A model generated the notes under the pieces. That model saw nothing but the letters and a program-made list of their open reading frames with translations. It had not been told where the DNA came from and searched no databases. 64,000 bases of DNA from assembly GCF_000615805.1 (NCBI RefSeq), contig NZ_BAMJ01000006.1:1-64000 (forward strand). The letters are read 5' to 3'. Source of the DNA: Latilactobacillus fuchuensis DSM 14340 = JCM 11249 (lineage in GTDB: Bacteria; Bacillota; Bacilli; Lactobacillales; Lactobacillaceae). The position numbers were made by a program, and so were the translations under genes. Below, piece after piece: positions 34,503 through 43,703 of this stretch. Position 1 is the first letter of the stretch; every line of letters starts with the position of its first letter.

Positions 34503-35858
34503 TTGTCAAGTGGTCAGATATTTTCCAATCTGTTCATTATGCTCGTCACCTTCTTTTTTGCCGCCTTCTTCGTGGCCGCCGAATTTGCACTCGTTCAAAC
34601 TCGGCCTAGTGCCCTAGAAGACGCCATTAATTCAGGTAACGGCAGTCCTAAAAAATTAGGTCTCGCCCTTAAAATGACTCAAAACTTGAATGAGTATTTA
34701 TCAACCACTCAAGTTGGGGTCAGTGTTGCCGGGATTATTTTAGGTTGGATTGGTGAATCAACGGTTGAAACCATTCTGGTTGATTTATTAGGGTTAACGC
34801 ATTTAGTCTCGAACGGTAGCCTGCACATCATTGGCGCAATCGCCGGGGTCTTAGTTTTAACTTATTTAGAAGTGGTTTTCACTGAAATTGTGCCTAAGAA
34901 TATCAGTATCGATATTCCAATGGAAATGTTGATGGCCGTTGCACGACCGCTTCATTACTGTCACCTGCTGTTTTATCCCTTCGTCTGGTTACTCAACATC
35001 TCTGCAACCGGCGTTGTGAAGTTAATCGGTTTTGCACCCGCCGATGAAGGTGGCGATGTCCTTTCTCAAGCCGAAATTATTAGTCTCTCTAAAAATGCCG
35101 TGACCGGTGGCGAATTAGATCGCAACGATTTAGTTTATATGCAACGGGCCTTCGATTTTAACGATCGGATCGCCAAAGACGTGATGGTCGATCGGACCAG
35201 TCTGTATGTCGTTGATATCACCGACACGGTTAAAGATGTTTTAAAAGATTATTTACAACAAGGTTTCAGTCGCTTCCCAGTCGTTGCTGAAAATGATAAG
35301 GATAAGATTCTCGGTTACGTGTACGCTTACGATTTAGTGCGCCAATCACAGGTCGATGATTCAATCCGCGTTAGCAAATTGCTCCGTTCAATCATTTCAG
35401 TGCCCGAAGCCACACCAATTCACAGTTTATTAAATCAAATGATTAAGAAACAAACCCCAATCGTCGTCGTCGTTGATGAATACGGTGGGACGAGTGGGAT
35501 TGTCACTGATAAAGATATTTACGAAGAATTATTCGGGACGGTTAAAGATGAAATTGATGATGTTTCCGATGAATACATCATCAAAGAAGGCGACAATCAT
35601 TACCGCGTTAGTGGTAAAACAACCTTGTATGATTTTGACCGTTTCTTTAAGACTAAAATCGACACGTTTGAAGCTTCAGATAGCGTCACCGTTGCCGGTT
35701 ACGTTTTAGAAAATTTTGATCATCTGCAACAGGATAAGGTGATTCAAGTTGACCAATTTGATTTAAAAGTCGCTGAATTCAACCGCGGCTACATCGATTG
35801 GTTTGAAGTCACACCACGACCAGTTGAACTTGACGACTCATCAGAAACAACTGACTAA
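34503..35858 (+). CDS. CNNM/CorC-type membrane protein with CBS pair (hemolysin family)
   Basis: 451 aa: an N-terminal CNNM membrane domain (three or four helices from residue 5 to about 150), the acidic linker region with DEGGDVLSQAEI, a CBS pair (KDVMVDRTSLYVVDI and ATPIHSLLNQMIKKQTPIVVVVDEYGGTSGIV) and a C-terminal CorC_HlyC domain (DHYRVSGKTTLYDF-like). Annotated hemolysin in many genomes but more likely Mg2+ or other divalent metal efflux. TTG start at 34503 by frame and GGGG upstream. Ends at a strong terminator. Confidence 0.9.
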   Translation: MSSGQIFSNLFIMLVTFFFAAFFVAAEFALVQTRPSALEDAINSGNGSPKKLGLALKMTQNLNEYLSTTQVGVSVAGIILGWIGESTVETILVDLLGLTHLVSNGSLHIIGAIAGVLVLTYLEVVFTEIVPKNISIDIPMEMLMAVARPLHYCHLLFYPFVWLLNISATGVVKLIGFAPADEGGDVLSQAEIISLSKNAVTGGELDRNDLVYMQRAFDFNDRIAKDVMVDRTSLYVVDITDTVKDVLKDYLQQGFSRFPVVAENDKDKILGYVYAYDLVRQSQVDDSIRVSKLLRSIISVPEATPIHSLLNQMIKKQTPIVVVVDEYGGTSGIVTDKDIYEELFGTVKDEIDDVSDEYIIKEGDNHYRVSGKTTLYDFDRFFKTKIDTFEASDSVTVAGYVLENFDHLQQDKVIQVDQFDLKVAEFNRGYIDWFEVTPRPVELDDSSETTD

Positions 35859-35867
35859 TCACACAAC

Positions 35868-35909
35868 AAAAAACGGCATCACCACTATTAATGGTGACGC
35901 CATTTTTTG
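35868..35909. terminator. Bidirectional terminator
   Basis: CGGCATCACCA / TGGTGACGCC with flanking A and T runs between convergent genes. Confidence 0.9.
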
Positions 35910-35915
35910 TTTGTA

Positions 35916-36779
35916 CTAAATGGTTAAATAATCTCGACTCCAGATAACGCCCATAACTTTTTCACCGGTATGCACGCCGACCACCGGACCGATATGACTG
36001 GCTTCAACCGGAATTTCGGGGAACTCGGCCTGCAAAGTCGCCACCCATTCGGCACTTTCTTCCGGATTATTGCCATCGACAACGCACGCCCGAATTGGAT
36101 AATCCACGTCAGCAATCGCTGCTTTGAAATCCGCCAATACTTTTTGGAAAGCCCGTTTTTTAGTCCGTTCCTTGGTCAACGCCACGATCTGGCCCTGGTC
36201 ATTAAAACTGAGAATCGGTTTAATCCGCAACAGATTACCGACAAACGCGGCACTGTTTGAAATCCGTCCCGTCCGCAATAAATGACTTAAATCGTCGACA
36301 ACAAAATAAACGCCAACCGTCTGGCGCATCGCTTCTAATTTAGGGATAATTGTTGCGGCGTGTTCGCCTTGCGCTACTAATCGAGCTGCGGTTAAGACTA
36401 AGTAAGCTTCGCCCGCGCTCGTGACTTTAGAATCGAACGGGTAGATTTTAAGCCCCTCAATCGTTTGCGAATAGGCCTGTAAATTATTGATAAAACTCGT
36501 AATCCCACTGGAAAGGTGGATACAAATCACTTCATCAAAACCCTGGTCAATCAATTGGTCAAACACCTGTTGCATTTGGCCCATCGTAATCTGTGAAGTC
36601 GTTGGTAATTTATCCGTTTCACGCATCTTGGTATAAAATTCTTCTGCAGTAATTTCAATATTTTCTAAATAAACTTGTTGGTCAAAAATAACGGTAATCG
36701 GCACCACAATCACGTGATTCGCCTTGGCAACCGCTGGCTCTAAATAAGCAGCACTATCTGTAACAATCGCTGTCTTCAT
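35916..36779 (-). CDS. DegV family fatty-acid-binding protein
   Basis: 287 aa. N-terminal TAIVTDSAAYLEP, then TTSQITMGQMQQVFDQL and VICIHLSSGITSF (lipid head-group Ser motif), HLLRTGRISNSAAFVGNLLRIKPILSF, and the end HIGPVVGVHTGEKVMGVIWSRD, all DegV/FakB landmarks. Delivers exogenous fatty acid to the kinase FakA for phosphorylation. ATG 36779 follows SD AAGGAG; the longer upstream frame has none. No FakA gene is near, as is usual for extra FakB copies. Confidence 0.9.
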   Translation of the reverse strand: MKTAIVTDSAAYLEPAVAKANHVIVVPITVIFDQQVYLENIEITAEEFYTKMRETDKLPTTSQITMGQMQQVFDQLIDQGFDEVICIHLSSGITSFINNLQAYSQTIEGLKIYPFDSKVTSAGEAYLVLTAARLVAQGEHAATIIPKLEAMRQTVGVYFVVDDLSHLLRTGRISNSAAFVGNLLRIKPILSFNDQGQIVALTKERTKKRAFQKVLADFKAAIADVDYPIRACVVDGNNPEESAEWVATLQAEFPEIPVEASHIGPVVGVHTGEKVMGVIWSRDYLTI

Positions 36780-36872
36780 GTCATACTCCTTCATGGCACA
36801 CCACTTTTGGTTATTATCCCACCTTACAACCAAAATAACAAACTTGACTTATCTCGTCATTTTCGCCCACCT

Positions 36873-36913
36873 AAAAAGCCACACTCATCTTGAATCTACG
36901 ACGAGTGTGGCTT
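36873..36913 (-). terminator. Terminator after the Fe-S domain gene
   Basis: AAGCCACACTC / GAGTGTGGCTT; on the minus strand it ends in TTTTT. Confidence 0.8.
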
Positions 36914-36932
36914 ATGTTCAATTAAAGCAAAT

Positions 36933-37298
36933 TTATTTAGCGAGTGCTGCAGGATCTAAAACGACGATTTGAACGCGATCATCTACTGCCCCACCGTTAT
37001 TCTTTAAAGCGAGAATTTGATTTCTAGGGTTTAATGATAAGACTTCATGGCCGTCAAAATAAGTGTCTGAATAGCCTTTATAATAGACAGGGCCTAATTC
37101 TGAATCGAAATGGGCTTGATAATCCTTCAATTCAATATTCTCAGGCACGATTAATAAGCGGAAGTTCGTGTCTAAAGTGCAATAACCAACCTTTGAAAGT
37201 TCACCGACCCCATCATCTAAATCCAACAATAATTTTTGGTCTGCTGTCAATTGCTTTTGAATCTTTTGCAAAGCTTCTGGTTCAATCTTTAATAACAT
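36933..37298 (-). CDS. HesB/Fe-S_biosyn-like protein
   Basis: 121 aa with the fold and spacing of the lactic-acid-bacteria iron-sulfur cluster biosynthesis (HesB-like) family: ITADQKLL-type start, GVGELSKVGYC, NFRLLIVPENIELKDYQAHFDSELGPVYYKGYSDTYF and a long Asp-rich tail. The C-terminal CxC cysteines that bind clusters in IscA/SufA are absent; the single Cys is in GYCTLD, so cluster binding is doubtful. ATG 37298 is preferred from SD GAAAGGG. Monocistronic. Confidence 0.75.
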   Translation of the reverse strand: MLLKIEPEALQKIQKQLTADQKLLLDLDDGVGELSKVGYCTLDTNFRLLIVPENIELKDYQAHFDSELGPVYYKGYSDTYFDGHEVLSLNPRNQILALKNNGGAVDDRVQIVVLDPAALAK

Positions 37299-37427
37299 TG
37301 CAATCATCCCTTTCAACTACTCAGTTTACACCAATTTAGATTTTACACAATCTATCTGCTCATCAGTTTGCGTTTTATTGAACAATCAATTGTTATCTAC
37401 CTCACAAAAGACGATAGGTAATTGATA

Positions 37428-37555
37428 CCGTGCTTTTGAGTTGCAACAACCTCCGCTTAACCAAAAATCCGCCAATTATCTTAAACTCAAGATAACTGGC
37501 GGATTTTTGGTTAATGCTCAGCTGCTACCCGCAACTCAACACACTTACTTCATTA
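37428..37555 (-). repeat. Palindromic repeat copy at a gene 3' end
   Basis: One unit of the 17598 type (GTGCTTTTGAGTTGCAACAAC... with stem CCGCCAATTATCTT / AAGATAACTGGCGG). Its right end carries the stop codon (tta, 37553-37555) of the membrane-protein gene. The rest of the 37299-37552 gap shows nothing else. Confidence 0.8.
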
Positions 37556-38410
37556 ACCTCTTTGTGGGATTAATTTGGCGAGTAACCAAACAACGGCACC
37601 AGCCACTAAACCAATCAGACTGAATTGACTGGCCACGGCTAAAACGCCTAACCCGTAATTCGTCACAATTTGGCTGAAGTTGCCAGCCCGTTGCGCGACT
37701 TCTGCAATCAAGCCACTATATTTAACGATTGCTGTTAGTAACCATAGTAATAAACCAGCCCAAGCAAAAGCGGCCCCTAGACTCCCAAAGACAATCTTAA
37801 AATGCTGACTAATCGCAAATTGGACTAAAATTAAGACAATTCCCATAATAATCGCAACCCACATCATGATTGAAACCACCATTTTGACCGTCTTCATTTC
37901 AGAGGCTAGTGGCGTTAAATAAGGCGTTTGAATTTCAGTCTCTAAATACGTTTTGACAGGGGCTTGAACTGCAGCGACAGCCGTCGTCACCAACGATTTC
38001 AGTAAACCACTACCTGGAATCGCTGTCGTTAAATGACCCGCCATTTGGCTAATCACTTGATCGGTATCTAGCGGATTAGCCTTGCCGGCGTAGATATTCG
38101 TAACGGTCGTTTTTAAATCCGTTTGAACGTTACTTTCAGTTAACATTTTAACTTGAACACTCTGCGGTAACCCGTTTTTTTGCGCGGCATCCAACAACAT
38201 CACGTTGATTTCATTGGTGACGGTCGTCAATGTCTCTGGCTTTTGAAGTTGTTCTTGCGTGAACGATTCTTTCAAGACGGTTTGATTCAAAATCAGGCCA
38301 CCAACCCCAAAGAAAACACATAGGAAGATTAAAAAGGTTAAGCCGCGACTCAGACCGCGATTGGGGCGTTTAACCGTTTGTGCTGCTTGTACTCGACTAA
38401 TTGGTTCCAT
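37553..38410 (-). CDS. Membrane protein of unknown function, 285 aa
   Basis: A helix at residues 20-42 (LTFLIFLCVFFGVGGLILN), a predicted extracellular region of about 120 aa (SFTQEQLQKPETL ... ETEIQTPYLT), then three C-terminal helices (MVVSIMMWVAIIMGIVLILVQF, VFGSLGAAFAWAGLLLWLLTAIV, YGLGVLAVASQFSLIGLVAGAVVWLL). I do not recognise the family. ATG 38410 with SD AAAGGATG. Divergent from nrdI. The palindromic repeat supplies its stop codon region. Confidence 0.75.
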   Translation of the reverse strand: MEPISRVQAAQTVKRPNRGLSRGLTFLIFLCVFFGVGGLILNQTVLKESFTQEQLQKPETLTTVTNEINVMLLDAAQKNGLPQSVQVKMLTESNVQTDLKTTVTNIYAGKANPLDTDQVISQMAGHLTTAIPGSGLLKSLVTTAVAAVQAPVKTYLETEIQTPYLTPLASEMKTVKMVVSIMMWVAIIMGIVLILVQFAISQHFKIVFGSLGAAFAWAGLLLWLLTAIVKYSGLIAEVAQRAGNFSQIVTNYGLGVLAVASQFSLIGLVAGAVVWLLAKLIPQRG

Positions 38411-38517
38411 TATAAACATCCTTTCTATCGTGGTGCATTCAAAACAATAACACTATGATTTAGCTAAATTAAATGCTAAAGTGAAGTTATTCAGACTAAC
38501 TGGAGGACTTTCAAATT

Positions 38518-38982
38518 ATGACGAATCTATCGATTTTATATATTTCAATCGCTGGTAATACCCGCTCATTTGTCAACGACTTACAAGAATACGCTACTGA
38601 GCAACACCAGATTAATCCGGCGCGTCCAACGATTACATTAACCGAAATCTCAGATGCCACACCCCTCAAAGCCGAAACGGACCCTTTTTACGCCTTTGTC
38701 CCAACTTATTTGGACGGCGGCAACGGTATCGATAACGGTGTTAAAGAATTAATGACCAACAGTCTCGGCGAATACATCGACTACGCTGATAATGCCAGCT
38801 TATGTCGTGGCGTTGTCGGGAGTGGCAATCGTAATTTCAACGAACAATATTGTCTGACCGCTAAACGGTATGGCCAACAGTTTGAAGCCCCATTCTTAGC
38901 TGACTATGAGCTTCGTGGCACGTCTAAAGACGTCGCGCGAGTCTATACATTACTGGTCGCTAATTTACATCAGAGCCATTAA
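38518..38982 (+). CDS. nrdI: NrdI-like flavodoxin
   Basis: 154-aa flavodoxin-type activator of class Ib ribonucleotide reductase: SIAGNTRSFVNDL (FMN phosphate loop), FVPTYLDGGNGIDNG and VVGSGNRNFNEQYCLTAKRYGQQF. It supplies superoxide or peroxide for assembly of the Mn-tyrosyl cofactor of NrdF. NrdE, NrdF and NrdH genes are not in this window. SD GGAGGA. Its stop overlaps that of the opposite-strand HAD gene by 3 bases, with no terminator between. Confidence 0.9.
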   Translation: MTNLSILYISIAGNTRSFVNDLQEYATEQHQINPARPTITLTEISDATPLKAETDPFYAFVPTYLDGGNGIDNGVKELMTNSLGEYIDYADNASLCRGVVGSGNRNFNEQYCLTAKRYGQQFEAPFLADYELRGTSKDVARVYTLLVANLHQSH

Positions 38983-39650
38983 AACTGCAAGGCTTTCGGT
39001 AAAACGGTCACTAAATCAGTCGGTTGCGCGACAATTGCTAGCGCACCGGCTTTTTTGAGTTCCGCGGTGCTGCCGTAACCGTAACTGACTCCGACGGCTG
39101 GTATTTGGTTAGCTTTTGCGCCTAAAATATCATTTTGGCGATCGCCGACCATCACTAAGGATTCCGATTGGGCCGATAAGCCCATTGTATTGAGCGCATA
39201 AGTAATCACGTCCGCTTTTTTAACCCGGGTCGTTTCATCGACACTTGCTCCATAAACACCACTAAAATACGGTGTCAGTTCAAGATGGGCAATGATTTTT
39301 TTCGCAAACGGTTCCGGTTTCGACGTTGCGATTGCGAGTTGATAATCCTGCGCTTGCAAATCAGCCAAAGTTTGAATCATCCCCGGATAAAGTTCGTTTT
39401 GGTATAAGCCGGTTGGTTCATAATAAGCTTGGAAAGTTTTGATTGCGTGTTGCGTCGCCACTTCATCCAACCCAAAAGTCGCCATAATCGTTTCGTTTAA
39501 CGGTGGACCGATGAACTTCAATAACGCAGCCGTCGTTTGTGTTGGCAACGCTAATTCTTCAATCATGTATTCCAAAGAATTCAAAATACCGGTTTGCGAA
39601 TCCGCAATGGTACCGTCTAAATCAAATAAAATGGTGCCTTTTGTCATCAT
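38979..39650 (-). CDS. HAD superfamily phosphatase (PGP/PpaX-like)
   Basis: 223 aa: motif I FDLDGTIADS, a helical cap, motif II AIATSKP, Lys in RVKKADVI, and motif IV VMVGDRQNDILGAKAN. The set is that of phosphoglycolate phosphatase or pyrophosphatase PpaX-like proteins; substrate not predictable. ATG 39650 by SD GAGG. Convergent with nrdI, stops overlapping. Confidence 0.88.
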   Translation of the reverse strand: MMTKGTILFDLDGTIADSQTGILNSLEYMIEELALPTQTTAALLKFIGPPLNETIMATFGLDEVATQHAIKTFQAYYEPTGLYQNELYPGMIQTLADLQAQDYQLAIATSKPEPFAKKIIAHLELTPYFSGVYGASVDETTRVKKADVITYALNTMGLSAQSESLVMVGDRQNDILGAKANQIPAVGVSYGYGSTAELKKAGALAIVAQPTDLVTVLPKALQF

Positions 39651-39773
39651 ACCAACCTCATTTTCTTTATGCAGTAACCCTATTCTAGCACATTCTAGAA
39701 TCCTTAAACTTTCCTTATCCTTTTTTTCATAAATCTATAAAGTTCTGTTCACACAATCTTCACAAATTCCCAT

Positions 39774-39973
39774 TATAGTAATGAGTATAGAAAAGCGATA
39801 CTTTTCTATTTCATACTACTTAACTTTTTCATTTTACTCCTCCAAAGTAAAATAACGGTGAGGTCAAACTTACCGCACAGGCTGTTCCCCCAAAACAGAC
39901 CTGTGAAACCCTTACTCCTTTTTAGATCTTCGGATCTACAAAAAAGTCGGTCCCCCCAAGACCGGCTTTTTTG
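39774..39973 (+). ncRNA. Candidate structured RNA or leader
   Basis: About 200 bases with no frame but five consecutive hairpins: ATAGAAAAG / CTTTTCTAT (39785-), ATTTTACT / AGTAAAAT (39834-), CGGTGAG / CTTACCG, CACAGGcTGTT / ACAGaCCTGTG, AGATCttcgGATCT (UUCG loop), and a terminator GTCGGTC / GACCGGC with T run (39935-39973). A -10-like TATAGT is at 39774. It may be an independent small RNA or a riboregulator; no Rfam family was recognised. Confidence 0.4.
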
Positions 39974-39986
39974 TTGCATATTTTTG

Positions 39987-40002
39987 TGTCAACCGCTTTC
40001 AT
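39987..40002 (+). promoter_or_regulatory. cre-like site upstream of the choloylglycine hydrolase gene
   Basis: The AACCGCTTTCAT half agrees with the CcpA site; about 14 of 16 positions of WTGNAANCGNWNNCAW match, but the left TG is displaced. Catabolite control is inferred. Confidence 0.35.
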
Positions 40003-40045
40003 TTATGCTAAAATAAGTTATTCATTACTTAAGGGAGTTGACATT

Positions 40046-41040
40046 ATGTGTACGAGCTTAACCTATTCCACCGTTGATGGGCACCATTTTTTGGCCAGAA
40101 CCATGGATTTTTCATTAGAATTAGACGCCAATCCACTATTTTTACCCCGCCATTTTAAATGGTATCCGATTTTATCTCAACCGGCCCAAATTACCAAGTA
40201 CGCCATTATGGGGGCCGGTGGTCAATTTAGTCCGACTCAATACTTAGTCGCTGACGGTTTTAATGAGCACGGTTTAGCCTGCGCCGAACTCTTTTTCGCC
40301 GGGGCTGCCGTCTACGAACCGAATCAAATAGCTGGTAAATTAAATTTAGTTGCTGAAGAATTTACCACTTGGGCCCTAGGTTATCACCAAAATCTAGCGG
40401 ATCTCGCGCAAGATTTAGCCAATGTTGTCATCATTGATAGCGATCAAGCGAATTAAAAGCCAATCAACCGCTACACTGGATTTTTACCGACAAAACGGGC
40501 GAGACCATGATTATTGAACCTGAAGGTCACGGTCTGCACTTAATCAACGATCCCGTTGGTGTCATGACCAATACGCCCAATCTAGATTGGCACTTAAAAA
40601 ATTTGAATAATTATTTAAATCTACAACCGATGCCGTTTCCCGAACGACAATATTCACACTATACCGCACACGCTTTTAGCCAAGGGACTGGTACTCAAGC
40701 ACTCCCCGGCGGTTACACACCACCACAACGCTTTGTTCGGGCGGCTTATAGCCGACAAACGATGCCACAGGCGCAAACTGCCGCAGATGGCGTCAATGCC
40801 CTATTGCATATGCTAGACAACGTGACGATTCCCAAAGGCGCTAATTTAGAGTCGGACGGTCAGACCGATTACACGCAATACCAAGGCATCCTGAGCCTTG
40901 ATGAACGGGCCTACTATTTCGTCAATTACACGAATCGGACGGTTTATCGGACAACGATGACAGACGAACTCATTCAACAACAAACTACACCAGTCATCTA
41001 CCCCGCTCAAAGTCAGCAACAATCAGTCCCACTAAATTAA
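40046..41040 (+). CDS. Choloylglycine hydrolase / penicillin V acylase family, frameshifted near 40447
   Basis: Ntn-hydrolase that cleaves amide bonds in bile salts, penicillin V or N-acyl homoserine lactones. MCTSLTY gives the N-terminal nucleophile Cys2; further landmarks are TMDFS, GFNEHGLACAELFF and HWIFTDKTGETMIIEPEG. The frame from 40046 stops at 40456; the second half in another frame begins at about 40450 (SELKANQPLHW...). One base missing near 40440-40450 joins them into about 331 aa, the family length. Distinguishing bile-salt from penicillin acylase is not possible here. SD AAGGGAG. No signal peptide. Confidence 0.85.
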
Positions 41041-41085
41041 AAACAAACGGCACAATCCCAATTGAGATTGTGCCGTTTGTTTTTA
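41041..41085. terminator. Bidirectional terminator
   Basis: AAACAAACGGCACAATC / GATTGTGCCGTTTGTTT between two convergent genes. Confidence 0.92.
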
Positions 41086-41086
41086 T

Positions 41087-41845
41087 TTATAGATATTTTT
41101 GCATCATTTTAACGGTATCCAGTTGGGCTTGATCTGAGACTTTATGTTGTCCCTGATCTTCCGTCGTTAAGCTGACGTTAGCCGTCGCTGGATCAGTTGC
41201 GACCAATGATTCAACAAACTGGGCCGTGAACTGATAAGGCACCATTGGATCAGCCGTTCCGTGATAAAAATGCAACGGTCGACCGGCTAATTGGGCTGAA
41301 TTCAACGATAAATCGTACGCCGCTAACTGCGTTAATGTCGTTTGAATCGCCTCTTGATACTTATCTTGCAAGATTTCTGGTAATTGTGCGACTTGCCATT
41401 TCGCAAAGGCAACTGGCATTGGGGCACCAATTTTGTCGACGCCGACTTTGACGTTAGGATACTGGGTCATAATCGCATCCGTCGTGATTCCGCCCATTGA
41501 TGTCCCAGTAACCCCAATTTTTTGCGGATCGACTAACCCTTCAGCGGTTAATTGCTCGACCAGCTGACCAAATTCAGTGACCGATTGCATCACGATTTGC
41601 CAAAATTCGAGCATCAACTCTGAAAATAACTGGTGACCGTGGCGTTGACCATGATATTTCGCATCTGGTAAGACCACCCGAAAACCAGCTTTGGCTAAGA
41701 AGTTCGCCAACATTAATTCAGATTCTTTACGATGCGTCCAACCATGGTAAACAAAGACGGTCGGTAATCGCGTTTGTTCTTGACCACTGGGGGCCACGAT
41801 TAAAGTACTAACCGCGCCAAATTGGCGTTCTTGAATGGTAATCAT
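41087..41845 (-). CDS. Alpha/beta hydrolase, prolyl-oligopeptidase/YitV-like
   Basis: 252 aa. Catalytic triad: Ser in GTSMGG (residue about 111), Asp in GTADPMVPY and His in GQHKVSD. Sequence VYHGWTHRKESELMLANFLAKAGFRVVLPDAKYHGQR is typical of YitV-like cytosolic esterases. No signal peptide, so cytoplasmic. It is separate from the next minus-strand gene by 39 bases; SD GAAAGGGG. Substrate unknown. Confidence 0.88.
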   Translation of the reverse strand: MITIQERQFGAVSTLIVAPSGQEQTRLPTVFVYHGWTHRKESELMLANFLAKAGFRVVLPDAKYHGQRHGHQLFSELMLEFWQIVMQSVTEFGQLVEQLTAEGLVDPQKIGVTGTSMGGITTDAIMTQYPNVKVGVDKIGAPMPVAFAKWQVAQLPEILQDKYQEAIQTTLTQLAAYDLSLNSAQLAGRPLHFYHGTADPMVPYQFTAQFVESLVATDPATANVSLTTEDQGQHKVSDQAQLDTVKMMQKYL

Positions 41846-41884
41846 TTTAAGACCCCTTTCTCATTCATTATTGCCTGGGAAATA

Positions 41885-42562
41885 CTAACCGAAGAATGTC
41901 CCAGAAATCTTAAAGCGCCGTTTGAGATAAATCCGAACACCGATTAAGAGTGCTGCAATGACGATTTGAACGATTGCTGGTACGACCGGATTCAAGACTG
42001 CTGGAATTAAGATTGTCACGCCGTAAGCTGCAACGAATAACAACGTTAATCCAACGACAATTAATGCCATCTTCCAGAATGGTGGTCGTTGATCTTTAGG
42101 CATTTGCGTGTAACGCATTGGATAAGTCATAATCACGCCGGCTAATACCGCTGTAATCACGATTGACGTAATCCCAATACCAGTTGCTTTGCCCTTCGCA
42201 AAGTACGCACTAATTCCGTTAATCGCCAAATACATAATTAGGAAAATCAACCCATTATCTAGCATTTGTAATTGAATTGATGTTTTAACGGGTGCTTTAG
42301 GCGCGTGCAATAAACTATTAATTTTAACCGTCACTGAACCGTATAATTGGTTAGCGGGTTGGCCTTTATGTTGCGCCGTCAACATTTCAGGTAACATTTC
42401 GGTTAACATCGCCGTTTGTTGTTCCTCTGAAATGCCTTCCGCCTGCAATGCCCGTTTAAATTTAAATAAATAATCCGCATTTTTATTACTTAACTTCGCT
42501 GATAATGCCTCGATATCGACCGTTGGCACTTCAGGTGCTTGTTGTGCTGCTTCTTTTGTCAA
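41885..42562 (-). CDS. DUF1129 family membrane protein
   Basis: 225 aa. N-terminal soluble part with a helical LSNKNADYLFKFKRALQAEGISEEQQ motif, then four or five membrane helices (MLDNGLIFLIMYLAINGISAYF, GITSIVITAVLAGVIMTYPM, MALIVVGLTLLFVAAYGVTI, VQIVIAALLIGVRIYL). DUF1129 proteins are widespread in Lactobacillales, with no known function. Usual position after ychF, 17 bases away, in the parAB/ychF transcript. Confidence 0.85.
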   Translation of the reverse strand: MTKEAAQQAPEVPTVDIEALSAKLSNKNADYLFKFKRALQAEGISEEQQTAMLTEMLPEMLTAQHKGQPANQLYGSVTVKINSLLHAPKAPVKTSIQLQMLDNGLIFLIMYLAINGISAYFAKGKATGIGITSIVITAVLAGVIMTYPMRYTQMPKDQRPPFWKMALIVVGLTLLFVAAYGVTILIPAVLNPVVPAIVQIVIAALLIGVRIYLKRRFKISGTFFG

Positions 42563-42579
42563 CTGACTTTCCTCCTCGA

Positions 42580-43680
42580 TTAAACGTTAAATCTAAATTC
42601 AATAATGTCGCCGTCTTGAACGTCGTATTCTTTACCTTCTGAGCGCAAGCGACCCGCTTCTTTAACGGCTTGCATTGAACCATATTGATCTAAATCAGCA
42701 AAGGCGACCGTTTCAGCCCGGATAAAGCCGCGTTCAAAATCAGAATGAATCACACCGGCTGTTTGTGGCGCCTTCATGCCTTGTTTAAAGGTCCAAGCAC
42801 GCGTTTCTTTGCCACCAGCCGTGAAGAACGTTGCTAACCCTAATAGATGATAAGCCGCGCGAATCAACTTGTCTAAGCCGGGTTCAGTGACGCCTTCAGC
42901 TTCTAAAAATTCAGCCTTATCAGCATCATCTAATGACGCAATTTCTTCTTCGGTGCGAGCAGAAATCGCAATCACTTCAGCGCCTTCCTTAGCTGCGAAT
43001 TCCCGGATTTGTTGCACATAATCGACACTATCAGGGTCGGCCATGTCTTCTTCGGCAATATTAGCAACGTATAAAACGGGTTTAGAGGTCAATAAGAAGA
43101 ATCCTTTGACCATTTTAGCTTCATCTTCGTTGAAGTCGATTGAACGGACTGAACCGCCTTCTTCTAAAACGGGTTTAATTTTCTTCAAAACGTCAAATTC
43201 AGCTAACGCTTCTTTATCTTTAGTCCGCGCAACCTTTTCAACTCGTGCGTAACGCTTTGTCACGCTCTCTAAGTCCGCCAAACTCAATTCGAGGTTAATC
43301 GTATCAATATCATCTAACGGATCAACAGTACCCGTTACAGACGTAATATTGTCATCATCAAACGCGCGCACCACGTGGACAATCGCATCGACTTGACGAA
43401 TATTTTCTAAGAACTTATTGCCTAAACCTTCACCCTTACTAGCGCCTTTAACAATCCCGGCAATATCCGTAAATTCAAAAGTTGTGGGGATAATTTTCTT
43501 AGCTGGCACAATTTCTTGAATCCGCGCCAACCGTTTGTCTGGGACTTCCACCATGCCGACGTTTGGATCAATCGTGGCAAATGGGTAGTTGGCCATTTCG
43601 GCACCCGCTTTAGTAATCGCGTTAAATAACGTTGATTTTCCGACGTTGGGTAACCCAACAATTCCTGCAGTTAATGACAT
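42580..43680 (-). CDS. ychF: Redox-regulated ATPase YchF
   Basis: 366-aa Obg-family P-loop protein that prefers ATP, binds ribosomes and responds to oxidative stress. G1 GLPNVGKSTLFNAI, G3 DIAGIVKGASKGEGLG, a NIAEE-type specificity segment in place of NKxD, then a coiled coil and C-terminal TGS domain (GGKETRAWTF ... DVQDGDIIEFRFNV). ATG 43680 (MSLTAGIVG) matches family starts; the longer GTG 43692 is an alternative. Cotranscribed from parB/DUF951. Confidence 0.95.
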   Translation of the reverse strand: MSLTAGIVGLPNVGKSTLFNAITKAGAEMANYPFATIDPNVGMVEVPDKRLARIQEIVPAKKIIPTTFEFTDIAGIVKGASKGEGLGNKFLENIRQVDAIVHVVRAFDDDNITSVTGTVDPLDDIDTINLELSLADLESVTKRYARVEKVARTKDKEALAEFDVLKKIKPVLEEGGSVRSIDFNEDEAKMVKGFFLLTSKPVLYVANIAEEDMADPDSVDYVQQIREFAAKEGAEVIAISARTEEEIASLDDADKAEFLEAEGVTEPGLDKLIRAAYHLLGLATFFTAGGKETRAWTFKQGMKAPQTAGVIHSDFERGFIRAETVAFADLDQYGSMQAVKEAGRLRSEGKEYDVQDGDIIEFRFNV

Positions 43681-43703
43681 ATTTTCTGACACTTTCCTTT
43701 ACT

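Noticed and set aside
37441-37623. 60-aa frame in the repeat unit
   Set aside because: Lies across a palindromic repeat and the end of the real minus-strand gene.
39651-39973. T-box, SRP RNA or tmRNA
   Set aside because: No T-box AGGGTGGNACCGCG, no SRP GGTCAGGTCCGGAAGGAAGC, and no tmRNA tag frame in the structured region.
41870-41883. Noc-like ATTGCCTGGGAAAT
   Set aside because: Only 12 of 14 matches, and the left half is off; not counted.
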